DNA from: Cellvibrio sp. UBA7661
GTDB taxonomy: Bacteria > Pseudomonadota > Gammaproteobacteria > Pseudomonadales > Cellvibrionaceae
Assembly: GCA_002483365.1 (NCBI GenBank)
Contig: DLHT01000018.1
Location: 447,179-511,178 of the forward strand
DNA: 64,000 nucleotides
Direction: 5' to 3'
Below the pieces are notes generated by a model that worked only from the letters and a program-made list of their open reading frames with translations, searched no databases and was not told the DNA's origin. Both the position numbers and the translations under genes were made by a program. This document shows positions 53,659 to 62,597 of this stretch, in pieces. Positions within the stretch are counted from its first letter, which is position 1, and each line of letters begins with the position of its first letter.

Positions 53659-54356
53659 CAATTCGCACCCGCTATTTGCGGCCACAGCAATAACCACGGC
53701 TCTTGCCATTCTGCGATTGCCGAAACAAAAGACTCATTAGCAAAATAATCCCCTTCACGAGGCATTTGCGTGTAACGGTAATGAGTTCCATTGATAAAAA
53801 AAGCAATACTGAATGCATGTAAATAACAGCGATCTACAGTCGCGGCAAGTTGTGAGTCACCATATAAAAAATCGCCCGCAATCGGAGCACCAATACTTTT
53901 CAATGCAACACGGATTTGATGTGTTTTACCGGTATGAGGCTTGATAATAAATAAGCGCCGCCCAGCAGCAATGCTTTTACTAAAAAATTGTGTCACCGCA
54001 GGAGTTTCAGATGTAGACAGCAATTTATAAGCGCCCCGCCGCGAGGGTGCCATATCACCTTTTATCAAGCCTTGTTTTTTGATCGGTTTTTTATTGCTGA
54101 TCGCAAGATAATATTTTTCAATCTGGCGCTGACTAAATGCATTCACCAATTGGCGATTCACTTCTGCCGTTTTTGCCATCACCAATACACCAGACGTCAC
54201 TTTATCCAAACGGTGTACTGGATATAACTCACTAAAACCTTCGCGTTGTTTGACGGTTTCAAATAATCCGGGCTCGCCATTTTCGGAGTGGAAACTGGAA
54301 TCAGGTTTTTTGTAGATCACCACAAAATCCGGATTATTTTCGATTACATCATACAT
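53658..54356 (-). CDS. RluA-family pseudouridine synthase (TIGR01621-type)
   Basis: A 232-residue RluA-like pseudouridine synthase: catalytic Asp in YPVHRLDKVTSGVLVMAKT, and HTGKTHQIRVALKSIGAPIAGD. It lacks the S4 domain. The exact RNA target is not inferable. Its stop overlaps the next gene's start (TGATG). Confidence 0.86.
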   Translation of the reverse strand: MYDVIENNPDFVVIYKKPDSSFHSENGEPGLFETVKQREGFSELYPVHRLDKVTSGVLVMAKTAEVNRQLVNAFSQRQIEKYYLAISNKKPIKKQGLIKGDMAPSRRGAYKLLSTSETPAVTQFFSKSIAAGRRLFIIKPHTGKTHQIRVALKSIGAPIAGDFLYGDSQLAATVDRCYLHAFSIAFFINGTHYRYTQMPREGDYFANESFVSAIAEWQEPWLLLWPQIAGAN

Positions 54357-54488
54357 AGCTCAAACTCTAATCAATCTGGAAGTGAGGGTAACAGCCATAG
54401 AATCTTTCGGCTATAAAAAATAAAGATTTGCGCCTTAAAAAACTAATCGGATGCTAGCGCAGAATATTGCTCTGGCTATAATTAGTTT

Positions 54489-54640
54489 AGGTGTCCGTTT
54501 TGGTTGTCGTTATGACGGGTTTTCCCTAAGAGCGCTTATGTCAGTGCTCCATGTTTTATGTTGTGCCCAGCTTTCAACGTAACTGCTGAAGCGCCAGAGG
54601 CCAAGTAAACAAACCAATCACCTGCAACCAACGGACACCT
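54489..54640. repeat. MITE-like or structured-RNA element bounded by inverted repeats
   Basis: AGGTGTCCGT (54489-54498) pairs perfectly with ACGGACACCT (54631-54640), and the pairing resumes with GGTTG (54502-54506) against CAACC (54625-54629). A 3-bp TTA flanks the GGTGTCC/GGACACC ends on both sides (54487-54489 and 54640-54642), which could be a target duplication. Internally GAGCGCT (54530-54536) pairs with AGTGCTC (54543-54549). No ORF. It could be a nonautonomous element or a folded RNA. Confidence 0.5.
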
Positions 54641-54718
54641 TAATTAACTTTTTTCATTTAACCCTTGAATACTGACATCTGTCAGGAAATCGTTAATTTC
54701 TATTTCATGTTTCCCGAA

Positions 54719-54748
54719 CTGGAAATTGCATTCATTTGCAATTTCCAG
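54719..54748. repeat. 12-bp inverted repeat hairpin
   Basis: CTGGAAATTGCA-TTCATT-TGCAATTTCCAG. A perfect stem without a T run, so probably not a terminator. It lies 90 bp upstream of the acyltransferase start. Confidence 0.6.
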
Positions 54749-54838
54749 AGTGCTTATTTAACCCTTATGTTACTAACGTCCATTCTATTTCCGCCTATAA
54801 TCATTCACTTTTGAGCACTCTAGCCCTCCGTTTTTCCT

Positions 54839-55492
54839 ATGAGCGACCCAGATACCGACAAATATCGACAACAGCATAAGCTGCGGCTCAGCTATATGCC
54901 TTGGCTTTATGCACGGCTAAAACCTGCCCAGAGGCTCTGGGCGCAAGCCTGGCAGGAGGAGTGGCAGGCGTATTTGATGGCAATGGAAACCATCTCGATC
55001 GGTAAAAACTGTTTCATCGCTCCGGAAGCCCGCCTGTTTGCTGAACCGGGGCGTGCGATAGTGATTGGGGATGACTCGTATATTGCCGCGGATACCGTAC
55101 TTCATGGTCCAATAACCATGGGCAATGGGGTATCTATTAATCATCACGTTAGCCTGGATGGAGGCCGCAAGGGCATTGTTATTGGCGATAACACCCGCAT
55201 CGCCGCTTACAGTTATGCCTACGCATTTAATCATGGCATAGAGATGACGCAACTAATCAAAGACCAACCGGTCAGCTCAAAAGGTATACGTATCGGTTGC
55301 GATGTATGGATTGGTGCCAATACCGGTATTGTGGACGGTGTGGAAATTGGCGACCATGCCGTCGTCGGTATGGGAAGTCTGGTTACCAAATCAGTGGCGC
55401 ACTTTAGCAAAGTCGCCGGCAACCCTGCCCGTATTATTGGTAGCCGAACCTCGGTACAAAATCATTTATCCCCAATTCATGACTTGGAATAA
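54839..55492 (+). CDS. hexapeptide-repeat (LbH) acyltransferase
   Basis: The 217-residue protein has a short basic N-terminal helix region and then left-handed beta-helix hexapeptide repeats (ISIGKNCFIAP, IVIGDDSYIAADTVLHGPITMGNGVSINHH, IRIGCDVWIGANTGIVDGVEIGDHAVVGMGS), ending VAGNPARIIGSR as in sugar O-acetyltransferases. Substrate unknown. 6 bp before the GltS-like gene, so probably cotranscribed. Confidence 0.87.
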   Translation: MSDPDTDKYRQQHKLRLSYMPWLYARLKPAQRLWAQAWQEEWQAYLMAMETISIGKNCFIAPEARLFAEPGRAIVIGDDSYIAADTVLHGPITMGNGVSINHHVSLDGGRKGIVIGDNTRIAAYSYAYAFNHGIEMTQLIKDQPVSSKGIRIGCDVWIGANTGIVDGVEIGDHAVVGMGSLVTKSVAHFSKVAGNPARIIGSRTSVQNHLSPIHDLE

Positions 55493-55498
55493 CTGCAG

Positions 55499-57040
55499 AT
55501 GATGAATTCACATTGGGCGCTTACCGTCCTTACTTGGCTTGAAGTTATTTTTATTGCCGCAATTGGCATTATTTTATTAGCCGTAATCGTGATGTATATC
55601 GTCGATATCAGCCAAAGCACGCATGCTATACGTAAGAACTACCCTGTTATCGGACGATTCCGTTATTTTTTTGAACACTTGGGCGAATTTTTTCGTCAAT
55701 ATTTTTTTGCACATGACCGTGAGGAGATGCCATTCAATCGCGCTGATCGCTCGTGGGTTTATCGCGCAGCCAAAAATGTTGATAGCAATATTGGTTTTGG
55801 CTCAACACTGGATTTAAGCAAACCCGGCACACTGCTTTTCTTAAACTCTGCATTCCCCATTATGGAAAGTGATGCGTTGATTCCCGCACCTGTCACCGTG
55901 GGTCCATTTTGCAAAAATCCCTATACGACCCATTCGATTTTTAATATTTCCGGCATGAGTTATGGTGCAATTTCACGCCCAGCCATCGTTGCACTCTCAC
56001 GCGGTGCAGCAAAAGCCGGTTGTTGGTTGAATACTGGCGAAGGAGGTTTGTCACCGTATCATTTGGAAGGCGGCTGCGATTTGGTATTCCAGATAGGTAC
56101 TGCAAAATACGGGGTGCGCGATCTGAACGGTAATTTAAGTGATGCGCGCTTGCTGGAACTCGCAGCGCTTGCGCAAATCAAAATGTTTGAAATCAAATTA
56201 AGCCAGGGCGCAAAACCCGGCAAAGGCGGCATATTGCCTGCCGAAAAAGTCTCCGCTGAAGTGGCGGCCATTCGCGGTATTCCAGAAGGCCAGGCCTCCA
56301 TTAGCCCCAACGGCCACACCGATATCCGCTCTGTTGTTGATTTACTGAAGATGATTAACCACATCCGCCATGTGACAGGAAAACCCGTTGGTTTCAAAGC
56401 AGTGCTGGGAGAAAAAAACTGGTTAATTGATTTGATCAACGAAATCCGGGTACAAGGCATTGAAGCAGCGCCTGATTTTATTACGCTCGACAGCGCTGAT
56501 GGAGGCAGCGGTGCGGCACCACAACCATTAATGGATCATGTCGGCCTCCCTATCAAAGAAAGCTTGCCATGGGTCAGCGCGCTGCTTGCAGAGGCAGGCT
56601 TAAAAGACCGCATAAAATTGATCGTAGCGGGTAAATTAGTCACCCCGCATATGGTTGCCTGGGCACTCGCCAGTGGTGCAGATTTTGTTAATAGTGCCCG
56701 CGGATTTATGTTCGCACTTGGTTGTATCCAGGCATTGCAATGCCACAAAAACACCTGCCCTACCGGTATCACAACTCACAATGAACAATTACAAAAAGGG
56801 CTCAACCCCGCCGATAAAACAGAGCGTGTTGCCGCCTACCAAAGCAATATGACCAAGAGTGTTTGCATGATCGCGCACTCATGTGGCCTTGCAGAACCAC
56901 GACAATTGAAAAGCGAACATATTCATATCGTTAATGCGAATGGATTTTCGGTTCCGCTGAGTGATGTCAATCCGCAGCCACTGATTTTTAACAATACAGG
57001 CGCGCGCGCTGACACCACTGAAACAGTGACTAAACACTAA
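55499..57040 (+). CDS. membrane-anchored FMN-binding glutamate synthase-like protein
   Basis: The 513-residue protein has an N-terminal membrane segment (VIFIAAIGIILLAVIVMYIV) absent from GltB. The remainder is the FMN-binding synthase domain: GMSYGAISRPAIVALSRGAAKAG, FEIKLSQGAKPGKGGILP, ITLDSADGGSGAAPQPLMD, and the iron-sulfur cysteines in GCIQALQCHKNTCPTGI. The glutaminase domain is missing. Physiological substrate and electron donor are unclear. A second ATG at 55502 is possible. Confidence 0.9.
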   Translation: MMNSHWALTVLTWLEVIFIAAIGIILLAVIVMYIVDISQSTHAIRKNYPVIGRFRYFFEHLGEFFRQYFFAHDREEMPFNRADRSWVYRAAKNVDSNIGFGSTLDLSKPGTLLFLNSAFPIMESDALIPAPVTVGPFCKNPYTTHSIFNISGMSYGAISRPAIVALSRGAAKAGCWLNTGEGGLSPYHLEGGCDLVFQIGTAKYGVRDLNGNLSDARLLELAALAQIKMFEIKLSQGAKPGKGGILPAEKVSAEVAAIRGIPEGQASISPNGHTDIRSVVDLLKMINHIRHVTGKPVGFKAVLGEKNWLIDLINEIRVQGIEAAPDFITLDSADGGSGAAPQPLMDHVGLPIKESLPWVSALLAEAGLKDRIKLIVAGKLVTPHMVAWALASGADFVNSARGFMFALGCIQALQCHKNTCPTGITTHNEQLQKGLNPADKTERVAAYQSNMTKSVCMIAHSCGLAEPRQLKSEHIHIVNANGFSVPLSDVNPQPLIFNNTGARADTTETVTKH

Positions 57041-57096
57041 ATACACCTGAATGATCTCCAATCCTGAATGATCTTCAATAAAGCCGAGAGGACACA

Positions 57097-57669
57097 ATGA
57101 AACTGATTTATTCCTTTATTGCATTGGCACTCTTATCGCCAACACTGTTTGCACAATCACCAATGAATGTAGTGGGTAATTCGACCCTGCAAGCCTCATC
57201 CCAAAAAGAACCGGTAATCACCGAGCTTAGCTGGATGGATCAAAGTCGGATGGAAAAAGAAATCAATAGTGTCAATGAATTAGCACTGACAAAAACTGGC
57301 AACAAAATCAGACGCGACCTGAGCGATCTCGACACATTACAGCGCCTGGTCAATGACAGCCTTGTCGCCGCTGATGATTATGAAACCCAACAAGCCATGG
57401 GCGTAGTACTGGGCAATGTCATGCTGGCAGATTTTCCAAATACTTTTGAGTGGAAAACATACGAGGATGAAATCGGGCGCAGCCGCGCACTCTGCGTTAA
57501 AAAAACCAGCGACTGTTTGTTCCCTGTCACTATGCTGTCACGGCGCATGGAAGTTGGCGTGAAGCCAGACGTAAAAAAAATATACAACGATGCCATTATG
57601 TTGATGGAAAAACACTTGCCCAAATTGCCTTATGACGGCGGCATTATGTATAAACTCCCACGTCACTAA
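57097..57669 (+). CDS. secreted DUF3806-like protein
   Basis: A 190-residue protein with a clear signal peptide (FIALALLSPTLFAQ, cleavage near Ala-Gln). The mature part has SWMDQSRMEKEINSVNELA, RDLSDLDTLQRLVND and AMGVVLGNVMLADFPN, which recalls DUF3806, a family of unknown function. Follows the GltS-like gene by 56 bp. Confidence 0.7.
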   Translation: MKLIYSFIALALLSPTLFAQSPMNVVGNSTLQASSQKEPVITELSWMDQSRMEKEINSVNELALTKTGNKIRRDLSDLDTLQRLVNDSLVAADDYETQQAMGVVLGNVMLADFPNTFEWKTYEDEIGRSRALCVKKTSDCLFPVTMLSRRMEVGVKPDVKKIYNDAIMLMEKHLPKLPYDGGIMYKLPRH

Positions 57670-57828
57670 CTACAATCCTCAGGGCCTGTGATACAAAACA
57701 AATTATTACAGGCCTCGCCTCTGTTTCACGCTTATTATTCTCGAATTGTCGATTTCCTGCTGACTCACTCGACTATTGACTGATCATTGAGCAAGTTGAT
57801 CTGAAACCTGATGGACTGGTCAGCCTAC

Positions 57829-57856
57829 TGACAGCTGGGGCAACACCCATACTATG
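57829..57856 (+). promoter_or_regulatory. possible sigma70 promoter of the efflux gene
   Basis: CTGACA, 16 nt, TACTAT, about 75 nt upstream of the MFS start. The -35 is weak and the call is tentative. Confidence 0.35.
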
Positions 57857-57931
57857 ATGCCCCCTACGCCCTACACCAAATGCCCAATGCCCACCATCCA
57901 TGTAATTCACTCTATCTAGATGGAACACTGT

Positions 57932-59194
57932 ATGTCTGATTATTCTACTCACCCAACCATATCGCGGATTTCTGCAGGCGAATTTACACTTTTAATAGCG
58001 CTATTGATGTCTGTTGTTGCGATGTCAATTGATGCACTTCTGCCTGCACTTGGATTTATCAGCAAGGAAATCGCTTTAAGTCACGCAAACGAAGCGCAAT
58101 ACATTATCAGCGTTCTATTTCTAGGGATGGCATTAGGCCAATTGATATGTGGCCCTTTATCTGATGCTACAGGGCGCAAAAAAATACTCTATGCGGGCAT
58201 CAGCTTATTTTTAGTGGGCAGTGTGATTTGTTTTTTTGCACAAGACATTAATACATTATTACTCGGGCGTTTTATTCAAGGTCTGGGAGTTGCAGGCCCT
58301 TATGTATCTGCTATTTCTATCGTGCGCGATAAATATACCGGCAATGAGATGGCGCGGATCATGTCGCTGGTGATGATGATTTTTATTATGGTACCTGCAC
58401 TCGCGCCCAGCATTGGTCAAGCAGTTTTACTTGTCAGTTCCTGGCGTTATATTTTTGTTCTTTACATCATTTATGCACTTATCATTGGTATCTGGATTTT
58501 TATCCGGCTGGAAGAAACGCTGCCTAAAGAATATCGCATCCCCTTCACAACGCGTGGTTTTATCGATGGCTTTAAAGAAGTCATCAGTAATTACACGACT
58601 ATGTGCTACACCCTCTGCATGGGGTTATTTTTTGGAAGCTTTTTAGGCTACCTCAATTCATCTCAACAAATTTTTCAGGAACTGTTTAATACTGGAAAAT
58701 TATTTACTGTGTATTTTGGTTTATTGGCATTAGTGTTTGGTGTTGCCTCATTAGTTAATGCGCGCCTCGTACAAAAATGGGGAATGGATTTTTTGTGCAA
58801 TCGTGCCGTATTGGGAATTATTGTCAGCTCAGGAATCTTTCTGATTATTATTGTGCTAGCTCCGGTAAACCTTTGGATTTTTCTGGCCTATGCCGCTGTG
58901 TTATTTTTTTGTTTTGGTTTGGTTTTTGGCAATGTCAACGCGATGGCAATGGAGCCTATGGGACATGTTGCAGGAATCGCATCGGCTATCATTGGCGCAA
59001 GCTCATCAATTTTATCGATGATTATTGGTACAACAATAGGACAGATGTACAACAACACTCTGATCCCGGTTACCAGCGGCTTTTTAATGCTGGGGTTAGC
59101 TGCTTTATTGATATTGCATTTAGCTCGCATCCGTAAAGCAGAAGAGCAGGCCTTGATTGCGAAAACCGGCGAAGTAAATTCACCAACCTCGTAA
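57932..59194 (+). CDS. Bcr/CflA-family multidrug efflux MFS transporter
   Basis: About 420 residues with 12 predicted membrane segments. MFS motif A is in GPLSDATGRKKILYAG, with the 12-TMS drug-transporter pattern (SIDALLPALGFI, LGRFIQGLGVAGPYVSAISIVRDKY) typical of Bcr/CflA. Likely exports drugs or small metabolites. The start at 57932 is preferred; ATG 57920 is in frame. Confidence 0.87.
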   Translation: MSDYSTHPTISRISAGEFTLLIALLMSVVAMSIDALLPALGFISKEIALSHANEAQYIISVLFLGMALGQLICGPLSDATGRKKILYAGISLFLVGSVICFFAQDINTLLLGRFIQGLGVAGPYVSAISIVRDKYTGNEMARIMSLVMMIFIMVPALAPSIGQAVLLVSSWRYIFVLYIIYALIIGIWIFIRLEETLPKEYRIPFTTRGFIDGFKEVISNYTTMCYTLCMGLFFGSFLGYLNSSQQIFQELFNTGKLFTVYFGLLALVFGVASLVNARLVQKWGMDFLCNRAVLGIIVSSGIFLIIIVLAPVNLWIFLAYAAVLFFCFGLVFGNVNAMAMEPMGHVAGIASAIIGASSSILSMIIGTTIGQMYNNTLIPVTSGFLMLGLAALLILHLARIRKAEEQALIAKTGEVNSPTS

Positions 59195-59233
59195 ATTGGT
59201 AATAAGCGTCACCAAAAATTGATTAAAAAGTAA

Positions 59234-59361
59234 CTGGCATATTGCCAGGCAACTGCGTACCATGCGCAGCGGTACCCTTAAGGTCAGTACCGCCCTCTTC
59301 TTGTCGCAAGTATCAAATGCTTGCCATATCTCCGCTCGCCAGACCTTGCCCGCTATGCGGG
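59234..59361 (+). promoter_or_regulatory. structured leader of rhlE
   Basis: Three hairpins precede the start: CTGGCA-TAT-TGCCAG (59234-59248), GCGGTAC...GTACCGC (59269-59275 with 59287-59293) and CCCGC-TAT-GCGGG (59349-59361), the last about 23 nt before the ATG. Such structure could control translation of a cold-linked helicase; no known riboswitch family is recognised. Confidence 0.45.
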
Positions 59362-59384
59362 AGGCCGAGCAACAGGAAACTCTT

Positions 59385-60779
59385 ATGTCTTTCGAAAATC
59401 TCGGTCTGCGGGCCGATATACTGCGTGCTATTGCTGATGAAGGCTACAGCACGCCCACTCCTATTCAATTACAAGCCATTCCGGCCGTATTAAACGGTGG
59501 CGATATATTGGCAGGCGCCCAAACTGGCACAGGTAAAACAGCAGGTTTTACCCTGCCACTCCTTGAAAAACTGAGCAACGTTAACGTCGAAAAAACCAGT
59601 AATGGACGCCGACCTGTACGCGCCCTGATATTGACACCTACGCGCGAGCTCGCTGCGCAGGTTTACGAGAGCGTGCGCAATTACGGAAAATATTTACCAC
59701 TTCGCTCAACAGTTGTATTTGGTGGCGTCAGCATCAATCCGCAAATGATGAAGCTGCGAGGAGGTGTAGACATTTTAGTTGCGACGCCTGGTCGCTTGCT
59801 TGATTTAGTCAATCAAAATGCAGTCAGTTTAAAGCAAGTGGAAATATTGGTTTTGGATGAAGCCGACCGCATGCTCGATATGGGTTTTATACACGACATT
59901 AAAAAAGTGTTGGCGCTATTACCCAAGCAGCGCCAGAACCTGCTTTTTTCCGCAACCTTTTCCGATGAAATCAAAGCTCTCGCAGATAAGTTATTAAATC
60001 AACCGACATTGATTGAAGTGGCTCGTCGCAATACAGCATCAGAACGAGTCACCCAACGCGTACATCCAGTTGACCGTAATCGCAAACGCGAGCTTTTATC
60101 GCACTTGATCAACCAAGGTAATTGGCAACAAGTATTGATTTTTACTCGCACCAAACACGGTGCAAATAAATTAACCGAACAATTGCTGGATGACGGTATC
60201 AGCGCCGCTGCAATCCATGGCAATAAAAGCCAAGGCGCACGCACCAAAGCCTTGGATGATTTTAAACGCGGAAGCATTCGCGCACTGGTCGCCACTGATA
60301 TTGCCGCACGCGGAATTGATATCGACCAATTACCTTATGTTGTTAATTATGAGCTGCCTAATGTGCCAGAAGATTATGTGCATCGCATAGGGCGCACCGG
60401 TCGTGCGGATGCAGAAGGTATTGCAGTATCGCTGGTCTGTATTGATGAAGATAAATTTTTGCGCGACATTGAAAAACTGATCAAGTGTAATGTAGACAAA
60501 GAAATCATCAACGGCTTTGAACCAGATCCAAATGCTAAAGCCGAACCAATTGTACTGGGGCGGCGGATGACGATAGGGGCTGGAGCAGGAAAATCCGGTG
60601 CCGCAGGAAATGGAAAGTCATCGCACAAAAAACCTGCGCTCGGACAAAAACCCAAAAATGGAAGTAAACAAGCACCCACTAAAAATAGTGGATCACACAA
60701 TACAAAACCACAAGGTGGTGCTAATCGCGCTGCGGCCAGCAACAAATCCCAACCACGCCGCTCACAGCAAGCACACTAA
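59385..60779 (+). CDS. rhlE: DEAD-box ATP-dependent RNA helicase RhlE
   Basis: About 464 residues. DEAD-box motifs are all visible: Q motif near PTPIQLQAIP, Walker A AQTGTGKTAG, PTRELA, DEAD (VLDEADRMLD), SAT, and HRIGRTGR. The tail is basic and low-complexity (GKSSHKKPALGQKPKNGSKQ). The start at 59385 has AGGA 7 nt upstream; the ORF opens at 59262. RhlE helicases act in RNA decay and ribosome assembly. Confidence 0.93.
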   Translation: MSFENLGLRADILRAIADEGYSTPTPIQLQAIPAVLNGGDILAGAQTGTGKTAGFTLPLLEKLSNVNVEKTSNGRRPVRALILTPTRELAAQVYESVRNYGKYLPLRSTVVFGGVSINPQMMKLRGGVDILVATPGRLLDLVNQNAVSLKQVEILVLDEADRMLDMGFIHDIKKVLALLPKQRQNLLFSATFSDEIKALADKLLNQPTLIEVARRNTASERVTQRVHPVDRNRKRELLSHLINQGNWQQVLIFTRTKHGANKLTEQLLDDGISAAAIHGNKSQGARTKALDDFKRGSIRALVATDIAARGIDIDQLPYVVNYELPNVPEDYVHRIGRTGRADAEGIAVSLVCIDEDKFLRDIEKLIKCNVDKEIINGFEPDPNAKAEPIVLGRRMTIGAGAGKSGAAGNGKSSHKKPALGQKPKNGSKQAPTKNSGSHNTKPQGGANRAAASNKSQPRRSQQAH

Positions 60780-60781
60780 AT

Positions 60782-60820
60782 AAAAAATCCTCGTCATATC
60801 TTTTATGACGAGGATTTTTT
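60782..60820. terminator. bidirectional terminator between rhlE and fleQ
   Basis: AAAAAATCCTCGTCATA pairs with TATGACGAGGATTTTTT, a 17-bp perfect stem with T runs on both sides. Confidence 0.94.
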
Positions 60821-60844
60821 GTGTTGTTATCGCTCAACTGATAA

Positions 60845-62302
60845 TCAGCGCTGCATATCATACTTGCGCATCTTTTCGACCAATGTTGTTCGGCGCACAC
60901 ATAATTTATCAGCTGCGCGCGCTACTACACCGCCACAATCATTCAAAGCTTGTTGAATTAAACTCATTTCAAGATTTGTAATATATTCACGCAGATCAAT
61001 ACCCTGCTCTGGCAATAACGGAGTATCGTTCATACTGACATAACCGGCAACGCCTGTTAATGCCCCATTACTTTTCTCGGATGCATGGACAAAATCCTCA
61101 TCAACCACATCCACATGGCGATATTTTGCAGGTAAATCCTGCACTCCTATCACACCGAAAGGATGCATAATTGCCATACGCTCTACCAAATTTGCCAACT
61201 CGCGTACGTTTCCACTCCACTCATGCTGGCACAGCGACATAATTGCAGCTGAATTAAATCGTATCGAGCCGCGCTGTTCACTTTCCATGCGCGAAACCAA
61301 CTCATTGATTAAGAGCGGAATATCTTCAGAACGCTCTTTGAGTGAAGGCAATTCAATGGGAAATACATTCAAACGATAAAATAAATCTTCCCGAAATGTA
61401 TTTTCAGTAATCATATTCTCAAGATTGCGATGAGTTGCCGCAATAATACGCACATCAACGGGTTGTGTTTTATTACTACCTACTCGCTCAAAACAGCGCT
61501 CTTGCAATACACGCAAAATTTTAACTTGCATGTTCAGCGGCATATCACCTATTTCATCAAGAAATAATGTACCGCCTTCCGCCAATTCAAAACGTCCAGC
61601 GCGGGAATTAATTGCACCGGTGAATGCTCCTTTCTCATGGCCAAACAATTCGCTTTCCAACAACTCAGCAGGTATAGCACCACAGTTAACAGGAACAAAC
61701 GGTTTATCACGGCGTGGAGAGTTGTAATGCAAATTACGTGCGACCACTTCTTTACCAGTACCAGATTCGCCCGTAATCAATACCGATACATCTTTGTCGG
61801 CTACTTGCGCCATCATTTCACGAACATGCTGGATTTCACGGCTAGTGCCTACCAAGCTGCGGAATAAATGGACAGGACGACGCAGAGGTTGGCGTTTACT
61901 GGTAGATTGCGCCTCGCGATATAACTGGGCACGGTGAAGGGTATCAACCAATTTGTTGTACGTGGGTGGTATAGCAAGTGTTGCTATCACCATAAAACGA
62001 TAGAGTTCATCCAAACTATCAAGCGCGTTTTGGTTTTCCTCGCCAACTAACACAACCGCTAGCTCGTCATTCCAACTGCGAAGTTCTTTCAGAAGCTGCG
62101 CAAGGGATTGTCTACTCTCACTGTAATCACCAATAAATATGGCGACGTAATCTTCGCCGTTATTTTCCCCCGCAACAGCGGCTTGCCAGGATCCGCTTGC
62201 TGAAACAAGTGCAGTTTCACTGAGAAAGTCGAGCAGGATTTTTAAATCGTGCCTGCGTGACGAATTATCGTCTATTACCAGCACTTTATTATTTCGCCAC
62301 AT
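60845..62302 (-). CDS. fleQ: sigma54-dependent flagellar master regulator FleQ
   Basis: A 485-residue enhancer-binding protein: N-terminal FleQ receiver-like domain (VLVIDDNSSRRHDLKILL), the AAA+ domain with Walker A GESGTGKE and GAFTGA loop, Walker B LFLDEIGDMP, and a C-terminal Fis-type HTH (ARAADKLCVRRTTLVEKMRKY). It drives flagellar genes with sigma54, and in Pseudomonas also responds to c-di-GMP. Located after the fliS genes, as in pseudomonads. Confidence 0.95.
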   Translation of the reverse strand: MWRNNKVLVIDDNSSRRHDLKILLDFLSETALVSASGSWQAAVAGENNGEDYVAIFIGDYSESRQSLAQLLKELRSWNDELAVVLVGEENQNALDSLDELYRFMVIATLAIPPTYNKLVDTLHRAQLYREAQSTSKRQPLRRPVHLFRSLVGTSREIQHVREMMAQVADKDVSVLITGESGTGKEVVARNLHYNSPRRDKPFVPVNCGAIPAELLESELFGHEKGAFTGAINSRAGRFELAEGGTLFLDEIGDMPLNMQVKILRVLQERCFERVGSNKTQPVDVRIIAATHRNLENMITENTFREDLFYRLNVFPIELPSLKERSEDIPLLINELVSRMESEQRGSIRFNSAAIMSLCQHEWSGNVRELANLVERMAIMHPFGVIGVQDLPAKYRHVDVVDEDFVHASEKSNGALTGVAGYVSMNDTPLLPEQGIDLREYITNLEMSLIQQALNDCGGVVARAADKLCVRRTTLVEKMRKYDMQR

Positions 62303-62597
62303 ACCCCAAGACCTTTTTCATTCTATGCCAATGCCCGGCCAGTAAATAGCAAACACAGGCGGCGAGACGACTTATCGGAGTAAGTAATAGACGAGCGAGA
62401 GATCTTAGTCAAATTTATGGCGAAAAGTTTTTGGCGTTATATTATTTTTTATTCATTAAGAGCATTTATTCGCCAATAATATGCCTTCGCACACAGTAAA
62501 ATTAACAACAAAGAACAGCGATAGAGCATAAAAAAAGTATTCTGAAATTACAGATCAGTTTCTTAGAGCCTAGAGTTTTGAGCAGCCAAGATCGACC
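62303..62597. other. intergenic region upstream of fleQ
   Basis: 295 bp between fleQ and the second fliS gene, both minus strand. It should carry the fleQ promoter. It contains the inverted pairs TTGGCG (62431)/CGCCAA (62471) and ATATTATT (62439)/AATAATAT (62475). No gene is seen. Confidence 0.4.

Larger units (their letters stand above)
54357..54838. other. intergenic region rich in inverted repeats
   Basis: A 482-bp region between two divergent genes without a supported ORF. It contains a 152-bp element bounded by inverted repeats (54489-54640), a palindrome (54672-54685), a 12-bp-stem hairpin (54719-54748) and an 11-bp direct repeat, ATTTAACCCTT, at 54656 and 54756, exactly 100 bp apart. 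Confidence 0.6.

Noticed and set aside
54489..54640. Integron attC site, 6S RNA or tmRNA.
   Set aside because: No RYYYAAC/GTTRRRY core sites, no 6S bubble and no tRNA-like ends.
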